Source of the DNA: an uncultured bacterium
GTDB taxonomy: Bacteria; Verrucomicrobiota; Kiritimatiellia; RFP12; UBA1067
Assembly: GCA_902761275.1 (NCBI GenBank)
Contig: CACWJS010000047.1
Coordinates: 1,258-36,421, forward strand
Reading direction: 5' to 3'
Length of the DNA: 35,164 nucleotides
How positions within the stretch are numbered: the stretch's first letter is position 1; each line of letters opens with the position of its first letter. This document shows positions 10,403 through 18,944 of this stretch, piece by piece. A program made the position numbers and the translations under genes. The notes below the pieces were generated by a model. The model worked only from the letters and a program-made list of their open reading frames with translations. It ran no database searches and was not told the origin of the DNA.

Positions 10403-12412
10403 ATGAAAACTGCAAAGACATCTGCGGCGGCGAGGTTCTACCTTGCTGCCGTATTTTCCGTTTCGGCGCTCTGCTCGTTCTGCGCGGAGGACAAGATCTG
10501 GGATGACCGTCCAGGCGACAAATGGGAGAATTCGTGGTATCCTCTCGGCAACGGACGGCTCGGCTGCATGGTCGACGGCGGCGCGCGGAAGCTGCGCATA
10601 CAGTTCAACGTCGACTCCCTCTGGACCGGCGACAAAAACCTGACGAACGACATCGGCGACAACCGCGCCGACGCGAACTACAACACGATGGGCGCGTACC
10701 AGAACTTCGGCGAGCTGGAGATTGAGCTCCCAAAGCTTCCCGATGGCGAGATTACAGAATACCGCCGCGAACTCGACCTTTCGCGTGCCGTCTATTCTGA
10801 CGAATTCAAAGTCGGCAATGCGATGGTGTGGCGCAAGGTGTTCGCGAGTGCGCCGGACGATGCGATATACATTACCTTCTCCTGCGATTCCGATGTGCGC
10901 ATGAGGCTCAAGGGCGCACATGGGGAGACGGAGTCGGTCGGCGGGCTTGGTTCTCCCGCTTCGTTCTCCGGAAGGTTGCCGAACGGACTTGATTACGCGG
11001 CGCGCGCAGACTTGTTCTGTCACAAACGAGACCTTGAGGGACTCTCCAAGGCCTTCGGCATGCCGAAAGTCTACGCCGTAGTCCTTCGGGCGGAGACGGG
11101 TAAGAGCGCAATCCCGGCATCGGGGGACTGCCTGAACGTCAATGGAAAGTTCGACCTGAGGGCGATATTCGAGCGCCACTTCGCCGACTATCGGAAATAC
11201 TACGACCGCATGACGTTCGACCTCGGGAAGGGCGACGAGACGGTTCCGACGCGCGTGCGCCTCGACCGCGTCCGCAAGGGCGCGAAGGATCCTGCGCTTA
11301 TCGCGCTTATGTTCAATTTCGGGCGCTACCTGCTTATATCGTGCTCGCGCCCTGGCACTCTCCCCGCGAACCTGCAGGGGATATGGAACAACTCCAACAA
11401 CCCGCCGTGGCACTGCGACTACCATACGAACATCAACATCCAGATGAACTACTGGGGCGCGGATTCCGCAAACCTATCCGACTGCTTCACGCCGCTTTCC
11501 GACTGGATGATGAACTCCCTCCCCGTCGCGGAGGCGGGCACTCGCGCGGCGTTCCCCAACTCGAAGGGCTATGCGTACCGCACGAGCGCGAACGCCGTTG
11601 GCGGCGGCGGCTGGCGCTGGAACTTCGCCGGTGCGCCCTGGCTCGCGGCGCAGTGCTACGACCACTGGCTCTTCACGCGCGACAGGAAGTACCTTAAGGA
11701 AGTCTGCTGGCCTCTTATGAAGGGCGCCGCGGAGTTCATGATCTCGACGCAGCTCAAGGAGCGTCCCGACGGCACGATTGTCGTGAAGGACGGCTGGAGT
11801 CCCGAGCACGGGCCGCGCGAGGACGGCGTTGCGCACGACCAGCAGATCACCCGCGAGCTCTTCCGCTCGATTCTCGCCGCCGCGAAGGAGCTCAAGATAG
11901 ACGACGCGTTCGTAAAGGAAGTCGCGCGAATCGAGCCGAAGCTCCTCGGCGACAAGATCGGCAAGTGGGGCCAGCTGCAGGAATGGGAGACCGACCGCGA
12001 CGTGAAGGGCGACCAGCATCGCCACACGAGCCACCTCTACGCCGTGTACCCCGGTTCGACTATTTCGCCGAAGGCAACGCCGGAACTCGCCGAGGCCGCC
12101 AAGGTCGCGCTTGACGGCCGCACGCTCACGGGCGACTCGCGCCGCAGCTGGACTTGGCCTTGGCGTGCCGCCCTGTGGGCGCGTCTTGGAGAAGGCGACA
12201 AGGCGGGCGACATGCTCGAGTCGCTTCTCAGGTACAACACGCTCGACAACATGTTTGCAACGCACCCCCCGTTCCAGATCGACGGCAACCTCGGCATGGT
12301 GGGGGCCGTGTGCGAGATTCTGCTTGAGAGGGCGATTCCCTCCTCCTGGCCCCATGGCTCGGCAAAGGGCCTTCGCACGCGCGACGGCAAGGTTATAGAC
12401 GTAAATTGGTAA
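10403..12412 (+). CDS. Secreted GH95-family glycosidase (alpha-L-fucosidase type)
   Basis: Inverting glycoside hydrolase of family GH95, typically removing alpha-1,2-linked L-fucose (some members act on L-galactose). ATG 10403 gives a signal peptide (MKTAKTSAAARFYLAAVFSV..., cleavage likely near CSFCA). The WYPLGNGRLGCMVDGG block near the N-terminus is typical. The (alpha/alpha)6 domain carries HTNIN at 341-345 (N343 and N345), SPEHGP with E468, and FQIDGNLG with D627, which by family knowledge supply the catalytic Asn/Glu/Asp set. At 669 residues it is shorter than the usual 750-800 and stops soon after LRTRDGKVIDVNW, so most of the C-terminal beta domain is missing. It lies 15 bases behind uxaB. 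Exact substrate is not predictable. Confidence 0.87.
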   Translation: MKTAKTSAAARFYLAAVFSVSALCSFCAEDKIWDDRPGDKWENSWYPLGNGRLGCMVDGGARKLRIQFNVDSLWTGDKNLTNDIGDNRADANYNTMGAYQNFGELEIELPKLPDGEITEYRRELDLSRAVYSDEFKVGNAMVWRKVFASAPDDAIYITFSCDSDVRMRLKGAHGETESVGGLGSPASFSGRLPNGLDYAARADLFCHKRDLEGLSKAFGMPKVYAVVLRAETGKSAIPASGDCLNVNGKFDLRAIFERHFADYRKYYDRMTFDLGKGDETVPTRVRLDRVRKGAKDPALIALMFNFGRYLLISCSRPGTLPANLQGIWNNSNNPPWHCDYHTNINIQMNYWGADSANLSDCFTPLSDWMMNSLPVAEAGTRAAFPNSKGYAYRTSANAVGGGGWRWNFAGAPWLAAQCYDHWLFTRDRKYLKEVCWPLMKGAAEFMISTQLKERPDGTIVVKDGWSPEHGPREDGVAHDQQITRELFRSILAAAKELKIDDAFVKEVARIEPKLLGDKIGKWGQLQEWETDRDVKGDQHRHTSHLYAVYPGSTISPKATPELAEAAKVALDGRTLTGDSRRSWTWPWRAALWARLGEGDKAGDMLESLLRYNTLDNMFATHPPFQIDGNLGMVGAVCEILLERAIPSSWPHGSAKGLRTRDGKVIDVNW

Positions 12413-12439
12413 GCGCCAAATTTTGCGTAAACTTCGCAC

Positions 12440-12469
12440 TTGAAAGCGGAGGCACATTTTCGCTATAAT
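12440..12469 (+). promoter_or_regulatory. Promoter of fusA
   Basis: TTGAAA (12440-12445), 18-base spacer, TATAAT (12464-12469), about 36 bases before ATG 12506 and its AAAGGTAAAGAAAG ribosome site. Confidence 0.7.
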
Positions 12470-12505
12470 ATACGCTCATTTTGCAAATGAAAGGTAAAGA
12501 AAGAA

Positions 12506-14608
12506 ATGGCTAAGCGCGACATTCCGCTCGATCACGTGAGGAACTTCGGCATCATGGCGCACATTGACGGTGGCAAGACCACTACGTCGGAGCGCATCCT
12601 CTACTATTCCGGCAAGAACTACAAGATCGGCGAGGTGCATGACGGCGCCGCGACGATGGACTTCATGGTCCAGGAACAGGAGCGCGGCATCACGATCCAG
12701 TCCGCCGCTACGTGCGTTCAGTGGGGCGACTACCGCCTCTCGCTGATCGACACTCCCGGACACGTGGACTTCACAGCCGAAGTCGAACGCTCGCTTCGCG
12801 TCCTTGACGGCGCGGTCGCTCTCTACTGCGCGGTCGGCGGCGTTCAGCCCCAGTCCGAGCAGGTTTGGCGCCAGTCCGAGAAGTACAAAGTGCCGAAGAT
12901 CGCGTTCGTCAACAAGATGGACCGCGTCGGCGCGAACTTCTACAGCGTCATGGAGCAGATGAAGAAGCAGCTCGGCGCGAACCCGGTTCCGGTCGTCATT
13001 CCGATTGGCGCGGCGGAGACCTTTGAGGGCGTCATCGACCTCATCAAGATGAAAGCGCTCTACTTCGACATGAAGTCGCTCGGCAAGACGGTCATCGAGA
13101 AGGACATCCCCGAGGAGTATGTCGAGAAGGCCAAGGAGTGGCGCCAGAAGATGGTCGAGTCCGCGGCTGAGCAGGACGACGCTCTCATGGAGAAGTTCTT
13201 CGCGGGCGAGGAGCTCACCGAGGCCGAGATCGAGGGAGCGCTCCGCAAGGGCTGCCTCACGCGCGCCATCACCCCCGCTTTCTGCGGTACCGCGTTCAAG
13301 GACAAGGGCATTCAGCCTCTCCTCGACGGCGTCTGCAAGTACCTTCCCTCTCCGCTCGACACGGGTGCGGCTGTCAGCCAGGACAACCCCGACGAGAAGC
13401 GCGAGGTCAGCGACGACGAGCCTTTCTGCGGGCTTGCGTTCAAGATCATGAACGACCCCCGCTCCGGCGGCAAGATCACGTTCGTCCGCGTCTACTCGGG
13501 CACGATGAAGCTCGGCGCCGAGATGCTCGACTCCACGATCAACAAGGAGCAGCGCATTTCCCGCCTCTTCCGCATGCACGCCGCCAAGCAGGAGCCTCTT
13601 GACGAGGCCCACGCCGGCGACATCGTCGCGTGCGTCGGCCTCACCGAGACCAGGACGGGCGACACGCTCTGCGACCCCGAGCACCCGATCACGCTCGAGT
13701 CGATCGACTTCCCCGCGCCTGTCATCTCGGTCGCCGTCAAGCCGAAGAGCCGCGGCGACAACGAGAAGCTCGGCGTCGCGCTCCACGCGCTTGCGATGGA
13801 AGACCCGACCTTCGTCGTCAGCTTCGACCAGGAGACCTCCGAGACGATCATCGCCGGCATGGGCGAGCTCTACCTCGAGGTCATCGTCGACCGCCTGAAG
13901 CGCGAGTTCAACGTCGAGTGCGACGTTGGCGCTCCCCAGGTTGCGTACCGCGAGACGATCACGGTTCCGGTCGACAACGAGTACAAGCACGTCAAACAGT
14001 CCGGCGGCCGCGGCCAGTACGCGCACGTCTGCCTCAAGCTCGCTCCGCAGGAGCCGGGCAAGGGCTTCGAGTTCGTCAACGAGGTCAAGGGCGGCGTGAT
14101 TCCGACGGAGTACATCCCGGCGGTCGAGAAGGGCGTCAAGAAGGCGCTCGAGTCCGGCCCGCTCGCTGGCTTCCCGGTCGTGGACGTCAAGGCGACGGTG
14201 TACTTCGGCTCGTACCACGAGGTCGACTCGAACGAATTCGCGTTCATCACCTGCGCGATGCAGTGCTTCAAGCAGGCGTTCATGAAGGCGAAGCCGCAGC
14301 TCCTCGAGCCGATGATGGACGTCGAGGTCGTCGTTCCCGAGCAGTACATGGGCGCGGCGAACGGCTCGATCAACCAGCGCCGCGGGCGCATCGAGGGCAT
14401 GGAGGACCGCGCGGGCGTCAAGCTCCTCAAGGCGACGGTCCCGCTCGGCGAGATGTTCGGCTACTCGAACGCGATCCGCACCGTGACCCAGGGCCGCGGC
14501 TCCTTCACGATGATCTTCAAGCAGTACGAGCCCGTCCCGAAGAACATCGCGGCGGAAGTCGTCGAGAAGCGCATCAAGGAAGGCAAAGTCCGCCCGATGG
14601 CCGACTAA
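12506..14608 (+). CDS. fusA: Translation elongation factor G
   Basis: Ribosomal translocase GTPase. G-domain motifs are intact: AHIDGGKT (18-25, with Gly where Ala is usual), the switch I region ending RGITI, DTPGH (82-86) and NKMD (136-139). The five-domain length of 700 residues is normal, and domain IV includes GGRGQYAHV. Codon use is as biased as in nifJ, fitting high expression. It stands alone, with its own promoter and terminator, rather than beside rpsL/rpsG and tuf. It could be one of several EF-G paralogues; no second copy is in the window. Confidence 0.96.
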   Translation: MAKRDIPLDHVRNFGIMAHIDGGKTTTSERILYYSGKNYKIGEVHDGAATMDFMVQEQERGITIQSAATCVQWGDYRLSLIDTPGHVDFTAEVERSLRVLDGAVALYCAVGGVQPQSEQVWRQSEKYKVPKIAFVNKMDRVGANFYSVMEQMKKQLGANPVPVVIPIGAAETFEGVIDLIKMKALYFDMKSLGKTVIEKDIPEEYVEKAKEWRQKMVESAAEQDDALMEKFFAGEELTEAEIEGALRKGCLTRAITPAFCGTAFKDKGIQPLLDGVCKYLPSPLDTGAAVSQDNPDEKREVSDDEPFCGLAFKIMNDPRSGGKITFVRVYSGTMKLGAEMLDSTINKEQRISRLFRMHAAKQEPLDEAHAGDIVACVGLTETRTGDTLCDPEHPITLESIDFPAPVISVAVKPKSRGDNEKLGVALHALAMEDPTFVVSFDQETSETIIAGMGELYLEVIVDRLKREFNVECDVGAPQVAYRETITVPVDNEYKHVKQSGGRGQYAHVCLKLAPQEPGKGFEFVNEVKGGVIPTEYIPAVEKGVKKALESGPLAGFPVVDVKATVYFGSYHEVDSNEFAFITCAMQCFKQAFMKAKPQLLEPMMDVEVVVPEQYMGAANGSINQRRGRIEGMEDRAGVKLLKATVPLGEMFGYSNAIRTVTQGRGSFTMIFKQYEPVPKNIAAEVVEKRIKEGKVRPMAD

Positions 14609-14626
14609 CGGCCGTCACAACGGATG

Positions 14627-14668
14627 AAAAATCGGCCGCGGCGCATCTGCCGCGGTCGATTTTTTATT
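14627..14668 (+). terminator. Rho-independent terminator of fusA
   Basis: AATCGGCCGCGGC, loop GCATCT, GCCGCGGTCGATT, then a T-rich tail. The stem core resembles the terminators at 7107 and 9140. Confidence 0.85.
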
Positions 14669-14746
14669 TGTGCTGGGCTGGTTTGCCTGGCAATGTGCGG
14701 CCACGGTCGGGTAACGGTGCTCGTACCCTCGTCCCTTGCCTCACCT

Positions 14747-14964
14747 TCAACAAGGCGCGTTTTGATAGATATCTTAAAAGCAAGCTTGTTAGATTTTTGC
14801 TAAGGCAAGCTATTTCATCGCTCAATGTTTCGTGCGATTGCTTTAGATTCGTCCCCATGCAGGATTTCTCGAAGCCGTGGACCGATGCCGAGCTTTACAA
14901 GAAGTACAAGCTGACAAAGGACGAGATAGCTTTTATCGAGTCTATGATAAAACCAATGGAGTGA
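14747..14964 (+). pseudogene. C-terminal relic of an Eco57I-type restriction-modification methylase
   Basis: In one open frame the segment reads FNKARFDRYLKSKLVRFLL..., then FRFVPMQDFSKPWTD, then ELYKKYKLTKDEIAFIESM and a stop. This closely fits the conserved C-terminal tail I recall from type II/IIG DNA methylase-endonucleases (YLKTKF..., FVPLQDFSKPWTDEELYKKYGLT...). No methylase core (NPPY region) lies upstream; fusA and its terminator do. The piece is therefore a left-over of a deleted restriction system. It is much more A/T-rich than fusA. A stand-alone 35-residue ORF from ATG 14857 is possible but unlikely. Confidence 0.65.
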
Positions 14965-14969
14965 CGGGA

Positions 14970-15227
14970 CTATTCGTAATGGCCCATGCAAGAATAGACC
15001 TCAAGGATGCCGTCTTCAATGGAGAAGATGATCCGGTTAACGTCGTCTATTCTCGCGCTCCACTTCCCGGAAAGATTGCCCTTGAGCGGCTCCGGTTTGC
15101 CGATGCAGCGATATCCGTCGCGCTCAATGCTCTTGAGGATCATGTTGATGCGCTTAAGCGTTTTCTTGTCCCGCGTCTGCCATTCTGCGTATTCAGCCCA
15201 CGCTTTGTCGTGCCAGAGCTTTTTCAC
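14970..15227 (-). CDS. yoeB: Toxin of the Txe/YoeB family (ribosome-dependent mRNA interferase)
   Basis: 85 residues with the YoeB pattern throughout: LWHDKAWAEYAEWQ, DKKTLKRIN, IGKPEPLKGNLSGKWSARI, and NRIIF in place of HRLVY. By alignment with E. coli YoeB the catalytic Glu (KPEPLK), Arg (NRIIF) and the C-terminal His-Tyr (GHYE) are kept, so it is probably active: it cleaves mRNA in the ribosomal A site. The gene overlaps the antitoxin stop by four bases (ATGA type), giving translational coupling. Only this pair is on the - strand. E. coli YoeB is paired with YefM; here the partner is RelB/DinJ-like. Confidence 0.85.
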   Translation of the reverse strand: MKKLWHDKAWAEYAEWQTRDKKTLKRINMILKSIERDGYRCIGKPEPLKGNLSGKWSARIDDVNRIIFSIEDGILEVYSCMGHYE

Positions 15228-15547
15228 GATGCAGACCTCCGGCGACGCGTCGATGCCTTGCGCGTTGTGCCGCGGGAGCGTTTGGACGGCTTCGCGTCGT
15301 CGACATCAATGAGGTCGTGGAAATGGCAATTGCGCCCATGTTCGACGTCGTCGACACGGCGGATGAGCTCGTCCATTGGACGAGCGAGAGCGTCGCGCTT
15401 GCGCACTGTGAACGGGATTCCCTGGAAGTCGAGGGAACTCTGGATGAATACAGTTATCGCGCTGGACATTGTAAGCCCGAGACTGTTGAAAAGCTCTTCC
15501 GCCTTTTGCTTGGTCTCGTCGTCGATCCTGAAGTTGACTTGCGCCAT
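15224..15547 (-). CDS. RelB/DinJ-family antitoxin
   Basis: Ribbon-helix-helix antitoxin: MAQVNFRIDDETKQKAEELF, LGLTMSSAITVFI, and QGIPFTV are typical of RelB/DinJ. It should bind its own promoter through the N-terminal fold and neutralise the YoeB-like toxin through the C-terminal part. It is 107 residues, longer than the usual 80-95, ending in a very basic Arg/Lys/Ser tail (from about residue 88) made by the part of the gene nearest the toxin. AGAGGAG precedes the ATG at 15547. Confidence 0.85.
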   Translation of the reverse strand: MAQVNFRIDDETKQKAEELFNSLGLTMSSAITVFIQSSLDFQGIPFTVRKRDALARPMDELIRRVDDVEHGRNCHFHDLIDVDDAKPSKRSRGTTRKASTRRRRSAS

Positions 15548-15579
15548 GACAATTTCTCCTCTTTGCGTTTACGGACGGC

Positions 15580-15608
15580 ATTGTACCATACAGTGCTCCC
15601 AATGTCAA
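15580..15608 (-). promoter_or_regulatory. Promoter of the toxin-antitoxin operon
   Basis: On the - strand TTGACA (15608-15603), 17 bases, TACAAT (15585-15580): a near-consensus sigma-70 promoter, the best in the window, 32 bases ahead of the antitoxin ATG. It is probably where the antitoxin autoregulates. Confidence 0.75.
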
Positions 15609-15649
15609 TCAGATGCTATACATTTTCTCCCATTAGGAAGGAGCCCCAA

Positions 15650-15907
15650 ATGAACTCTGGCGAACTATTCCCCACGACGATAAAGCGCGGAGTTCCTGTT
15701 TGCGGCGATTGCGCCGACGAGTCGCCGACATTCCCAGTTAGGGGTAGAGCCGGCGGCAAAGGACGAGAGCGTGTGCGCGTCTGCGCAAAGAGGGAAATCG
15801 CGAGATTACAAAACAGTCGACAAACAGCAGGCAGGCTATTGCGATACGTGTGCTCTTTTGATACAATATTGCCGTTTCATAAATTTGTAGAAATCTACAA
15901 AACATAG
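15650..15907 (+). CDS. Small hypothetical ORF, doubtful
   Basis: 85 codons from ATG 15650 behind AAGGAG. The product has two Cys (VCGDC) and a basic middle and matches nothing I recognise. It spans the left copy of a direct repeat (15780-15810) and the promoter of the following ATPase gene, which argues against a conserved function. It may be a relic or chance ORF. Confidence 0.25.
   Translation: MNSGELFPTTIKRGVPVCGDCADESPTFPVRGRAGGKGRERVRVCAKREIARLQNSRQTAGRLLRYVCSFDTILPFHKFVEIYKT
15780..15810 (+). repeat. Left copy of direct repeat flanking the ATPase gene
   Basis: CTGCGC...GAGG-GGAAATCGCGAGATTACA; the last 18 bases (15793-15810) are identical to 17242-17259. The two copies border the ATPase gene. 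Confidence 0.65.
15839..15867 (+). promoter_or_regulatory. Promoter of the ATPase gene
   Basis: TTGCGA (15839-15844), 17 bases, TACAAT (15862-15867) preceded by TTTTGA; AGAGGTGG lies ahead of ATG 15917. Confidence 0.55.
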
Positions 15908-15916
15908 AGGTGGCCC

Positions 15917-17206
15917 ATGGAAATCAAAAGAGATGACTATCTTGATGAGATAAAGCCCGTGATGGGTAATGGTCTGGTAAAGGTGATTACTGGGATTCGT
16001 CGTTGCGGAAAGAGTTATTTTCTATTCAATATCTTCAAAAGCTTTCTTCGGGAGAGTGGCGTAGAAGAAGACCAGATTGTTTGCGTTCAGCTTGATGACG
16101 ATGAATTTGAGAGCTTGCGGACGCCGCAAGCCTTGTCGGAATATGTCAAGGACAGGATTCTGGCCGATGGAAGAAAGACCTATGTCCTTATTGACGAGAT
16201 TCAGGAATGCAAGCCGCCAGAAGGAGACCAGGCGTCGGAGATTACGTTTTACGATGTCCTTAACTCTCTGATGAAGAAGCCTGGGGTTGACGTCTATGTG
16301 ACAGGCTCCAATTCTGAGATGCTCTCCGAAGACATTGCCACGAATTTTCGAGACCGGGGAACTGTGATACGAATGTGGCCGTTGTCGTTTTCTGAATACT
16401 ATGCCTATTCCGGCAAGGAGAAAGGAGATGCATGGGAGGATTATCTTGCCTGGGGCGGGATGCCCCTGGCCGTCCTTGAGCCTAGGCAGAAGGCGCGGGA
16501 GGCTTATTTGCGCAAGCTCTTCGATGAGGTGTATTTCGCAGACATCATCGAGCGGTATGGATTGAGAGACAGTGTACTTCTTGGCAGATTATGCGATGTG
16601 GTTTCCAGTGTCGCCGGAAGCTTGACGAATCCCAACAGGATAGTCAATACCATTAAAACCGAATTGGGAGTAAAGACTAATGGCCATACGGTAGGGGATT
16701 ATCTGGAATATTTTCGCAAGTCGTTTTTGTTTGAGAAGGCCGAGCGCTGGGACGTCAAAGGGAGAAAGTACATAGGTGCATTGGTGAAGTATTATGCGGA
16801 AGACGTCGGGCTCAGAAACGCGCGGCTGAACTTCAGGCAGATGGAGCGCTCGCATTTGATGGAAAATGTCGTCTATTGCGAACTTCTTCGCCGAGGCCTT
16901 GCGGTAGATGTCGGGGTTGTGGAATGTGTGGAAAAGAATTCTGAGGGCAAAAGTGAGCGAAAGAGCTACGAGATTGACTTTGTTGTGAACTCCGGGTTTC
17001 GGAGGATTTATGTGCAGAGTGCGTTTGAAATGCCGACGGAGGCGAAAAGGAAGCAAGAACTGCGACCGCTGAAACTGACAGGCGACTTTTTTCGCAAGAT
17101 GGTGGTTTCGGGCGGAAATGAGCGTCAATGGGCTGATGAAGACGGCATCATCCATGTTGGCGTCATACAGTTTCTGCTTGACAAGTCGATTTTGATGGGC
17201 GACTGA
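15917..17206 (+). CDS. AAA-family ATPase with DUF4143-type C-terminal domain
   Basis: 429-residue ATP-binding protein of the AAA_14/DUF4143 type, common accessory genes in gut bacteria with no settled function. Walker A is GIRRCGKSYF (about 26-35), Walker B YVLIDEIQE (about 94-102), then the sensor-like VYVTGSNSEM and PLSFSEYY. The C-terminal half has the nuclease-fold-like DUF4143 pattern with EIDFVV near 353-358. Composition is clearly more A/T-rich than neighbouring housekeeping genes. The gene is framed by a direct repeat (15780-15810, 17230-17259) and follows a methylase relic and a toxin-antitoxin pair, pointing to horizontal acquisition. Confidence 0.85.
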   Translation: MEIKRDDYLDEIKPVMGNGLVKVITGIRRCGKSYFLFNIFKSFLRESGVEEDQIVCVQLDDDEFESLRTPQALSEYVKDRILADGRKTYVLIDEIQECKPPEGDQASEITFYDVLNSLMKKPGVDVYVTGSNSEMLSEDIATNFRDRGTVIRMWPLSFSEYYAYSGKEKGDAWEDYLAWGGMPLAVLEPRQKAREAYLRKLFDEVYFADIIERYGLRDSVLLGRLCDVVSSVAGSLTNPNRIVNTIKTELGVKTNGHTVGDYLEYFRKSFLFEKAERWDVKGRKYIGALVKYYAEDVGLRNARLNFRQMERSHLMENVVYCELLRRGLAVDVGVVECVEKNSEGKSERKSYEIDFVVNSGFRRIYVQSAFEMPTEAKRKQELRPLKLTGDFFRKMVVSGGNERQWADEDGIIHVGVIQFLLDKSILMGD

Positions 17207-17229
17207 TGCCTGACAGTCGCAGAGCACCG

Positions 17230-17259
17230 ACTGCGCGAGGAGGAAATCGCGAGATTACA
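17230..17259 (+). repeat. Right copy of direct repeat flanking the ATPase gene
   Basis: ACTGCGCGAGGA then GGAAATCGCGAGATTACA, the latter 18 bases identical to 15793-15810; spacing between copies is about 1450 bases. Confidence 0.65.
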
Positions 17260-17293
17260 GGTCGCGGGGTCGATCGCCGCCCCAATTTTTTGG

Positions 17294-17299
17294 TATAAT
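17294..17299 (+). promoter_or_regulatory. Promoter -10 box of the yceD-rpmF-plsX-leuS run
   Basis: TATAAT preceded by TTTTTTGG, nine bases before the ATG at 17308. Transcripts would have an almost absent leader unless an upstream start is used. Confidence 0.6.
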
Positions 17300-17307
17300 A
17301 CTGGTCA

Positions 17308-17694
17308 ATGGAGACAAAACTGACAATAGACACGTCGCGCGTCGACCCCGAGGGCGAGGAGCTCGAGGGCGAAGTCGACTGCGTAGACCTCGATGAGCCG
17401 TTCGTGAAGCCGTTCGGCGGTGTCCGCTATGTACTCCATATTCAGGTCTTTGGCTCGGAACTTCTCGTGAGAGGCCGTCTTGAGCAGGATTTCGACCTCG
17501 TTTGCAGCCGCTGCGGCCCCGAGGTCGATTTGACGGAAGAGCTAAGAGAGAGTATAATACTCGCCCTACCGACATACCCGGTCTGCGACGAGACCTGCCC
17601 GGGGGTCGAACAGACGGTCGAAATGCCGTCAGACGATCGGTGGAATGTGCTCGACAATTTGAACAAGCAAGGAGAAAAACATGGCAAGTCCTAA
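17308..17694 (+). CDS. yceD: YceD/DUF177 family protein
   Basis: 128-residue member of the DUF177 family, regularly encoded directly upstream of rpmF and implicated in 23S rRNA/ribosome maturation. Visible signs are the C-S-R-C motif in LVCSRCGPEVDLTEE and the acidic C-terminal half with a CDETC pair. Its 3' end overlaps the rpmF start by 14 bases, so the two are translationally coupled. The ATG at 17308 has no clear ribosome-binding site and lies very close to the -10 box, which hints at leaderless translation. Confidence 0.8.
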   Translation: METKLTIDTSRVDPEGEELEGEVDCVDLDEPFVKPFGGVRYVLHIQVFGSELLVRGRLEQDFDLVCSRCGPEVDLTEELRESIILALPTYPVCDETCPGVEQTVEMPSDDRWNVLDNLNKQGEKHGKS

Positions 17695-17863
17695 GAATCG
17701 TGTGTCCAAGCGCCGTAAACGCGAGCGTGTTGCTTCCCTCGAGAAGCCCATCCTCGCCCAGATCGGTACCTGCCCCGAGTGCGGCGCGGCCGTCCGCTCG
17801 CATCGTGCGTGCCCCAAGTGCGGCACCTACAAGGGCCGCAAGGTAGTCGCCGCGGCGAAGTAA
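17681..17863 (+). CDS. rpmF: Large-subunit ribosomal protein bL32
   Basis: 60 residues, normal size. The start MASPKNRVSKRRKRER corresponds to the basic bL32 N-terminus, and a zinc-ribbon follows with CPEC (about 32-35) and CPKC (about 45-48). AAGGAG precedes the ATG inside yceD. It is followed by plsX, the widespread rpmF-plsX arrangement. Confidence 0.95.
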   Translation: MASPKNRVSKRRKRERVASLEKPILAQIGTCPECGAAVRSHRACPKCGTYKGRKVVAAAK

Positions 17864-17888
17864 GCCCTTTTTGAAAGGTCTCCGCATT

Positions 17889-18944
17889 ATGACGCGGATT
17901 GCCCTTGATGCAATGGGTGGCGACCATGCCCCCGGCGAGATAGTCGTCGGTGCGGTAGAGGCCGCCGTCGGGATTCCCAGTGTCAAGATCCTGCTCGTCG
18001 GGCAGCTTGCGCCGATACAGGCCGAGCTTGACAAGCTCCCGAAGGATCTCAAGAAGTCTGCGCAGCTTGCGATAGAGCGCGGCTCTCTTGAGATTGTCCA
18101 CGCGCCTGATATCGCGGAGATGGACGAATCTCCGGTCGACGCCGTCCGCAAGAAAAAGGACTGCTCGATCAACGTCGCGATGCGTCTCGTAAAGGAAGGC
18201 CGCGCCGATGCGTTCGTTTCGGCCGGCAACTCCGGTGCTGTCGCGACGAGCGCGATCTTGACCCTCGGGCGAATCCCGGGCGTCAAGCGCCCCGCAATCG
18301 CGACCGTGATGCCCAACAGGACGCCCAAGCGTCCGCTTCTCGTCCTCGACGCGGGCGCGAACATGGACTGCCACCCCGAGTGGCTCGTCCAGTTCGCGAT
18401 CATGGGCAACGCCTACTCGAAGGCCGTCTTGAAACGCACTACTCCTGCCGTCGGCCTTATCTCGATCGGCACCGAGGACTGCAAGGGCAACGAGATGACG
18501 AAGCAGACCTTCCCGCTCCTCAAGGAAGTGAAGGACCTGAACTTCGTCGGCAATATCGAAGGCAAGGACCTCTATAAGGGCCAGATCGACGTCGCGGTCT
18601 GCGACGGCTTCGTCGGCAACGTCGTCCTCAAGACGACCGAGTCGATTGCGAAGGCCATCGGCTACTGGCTCAAGCGCGAGTGCTTCCGCGGGCCTTGGCG
18701 CGTTCTTGGCGCGCTTCTCCTCAAGGGAGCGTTCCGCGCGCTCAAGAAGCAGCTTGACCCCGAGATCTACGGCGGTGCGCCTCTTCTTGGCGTTCCTGGC
18801 GCCGTCATCATCGGGCACGGCAGCTCTTCGCACAAGGCAATTTACTACGCCGTAAAGGCCGGCGTCGCTGCGGCGACCAACGACGTGTCTGGGCTAATCG
18901 AGAAAGCGATCGCCACGCACGCCGAAGATCAGAAGCAGCAGTAA
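17889..18944 (+). CDS. plsX: Phosphate acyltransferase PlsX
   Basis: Makes acyl-phosphate from acyl-ACP for phosphatidate synthesis, a peripheral membrane enzyme. [20 protein letters not shown] is the family N-terminus; [13 protein letters not shown] and the C-terminal [13 protein letters not shown] are further markers. ATG 17889 (after GAAAGGT) is chosen over the TTG at 17871 because it opens exactly at the conserved IALDAMGGD. It shares one base with leuS (TAATG). Feeds the same phospholipid route as cdsA upstream in the window. Confidence 0.94.
   Translation: MTRIALDAMGGDHAPGEIVVGAVEAAVGIPSVKILLVGQLAPIQAELDKLPKDLKKSAQLAIERGSLEIVHAPDIAEMDESPVDAVRKKKDCSINVAMRLVKEGRADAFVSAGNSGAVATSAILTLGRIPGVKRPAIATVMPNRTPKRPLLVLDAGANMDCHPEWLVQFAIMGNAYSKAVLKRTTPAVGLISIGTEDCKGNEMTKQTFPLLKEVKDLNFVGNIEGKDLYKGQIDVAVCDGFVGNVVLKTTESIAKAIGYWLKRECFRGPWRVLGALLLKGAFRALKKQLDPEIYGGAPLLGVPGAVIIGHGSSSHKAIYYAVKAGVAAATNDVSGLIEKAIATHAEDQKQQ

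Noticed and set aside
12476..14218. Long open frame on the - strand opposite fusA (about 580 codons)
   Set aside because: Same codon-bias shadow effect; EF-G on the + strand explains the region.
15317..15649. + strand ORF opposite the RelB-type antitoxin
   Set aside because: It is antisense to a well supported toxin-antitoxin gene; only the part from ATG 15650 has its own ribosome-site-like sequence, and that is kept at low confidence.
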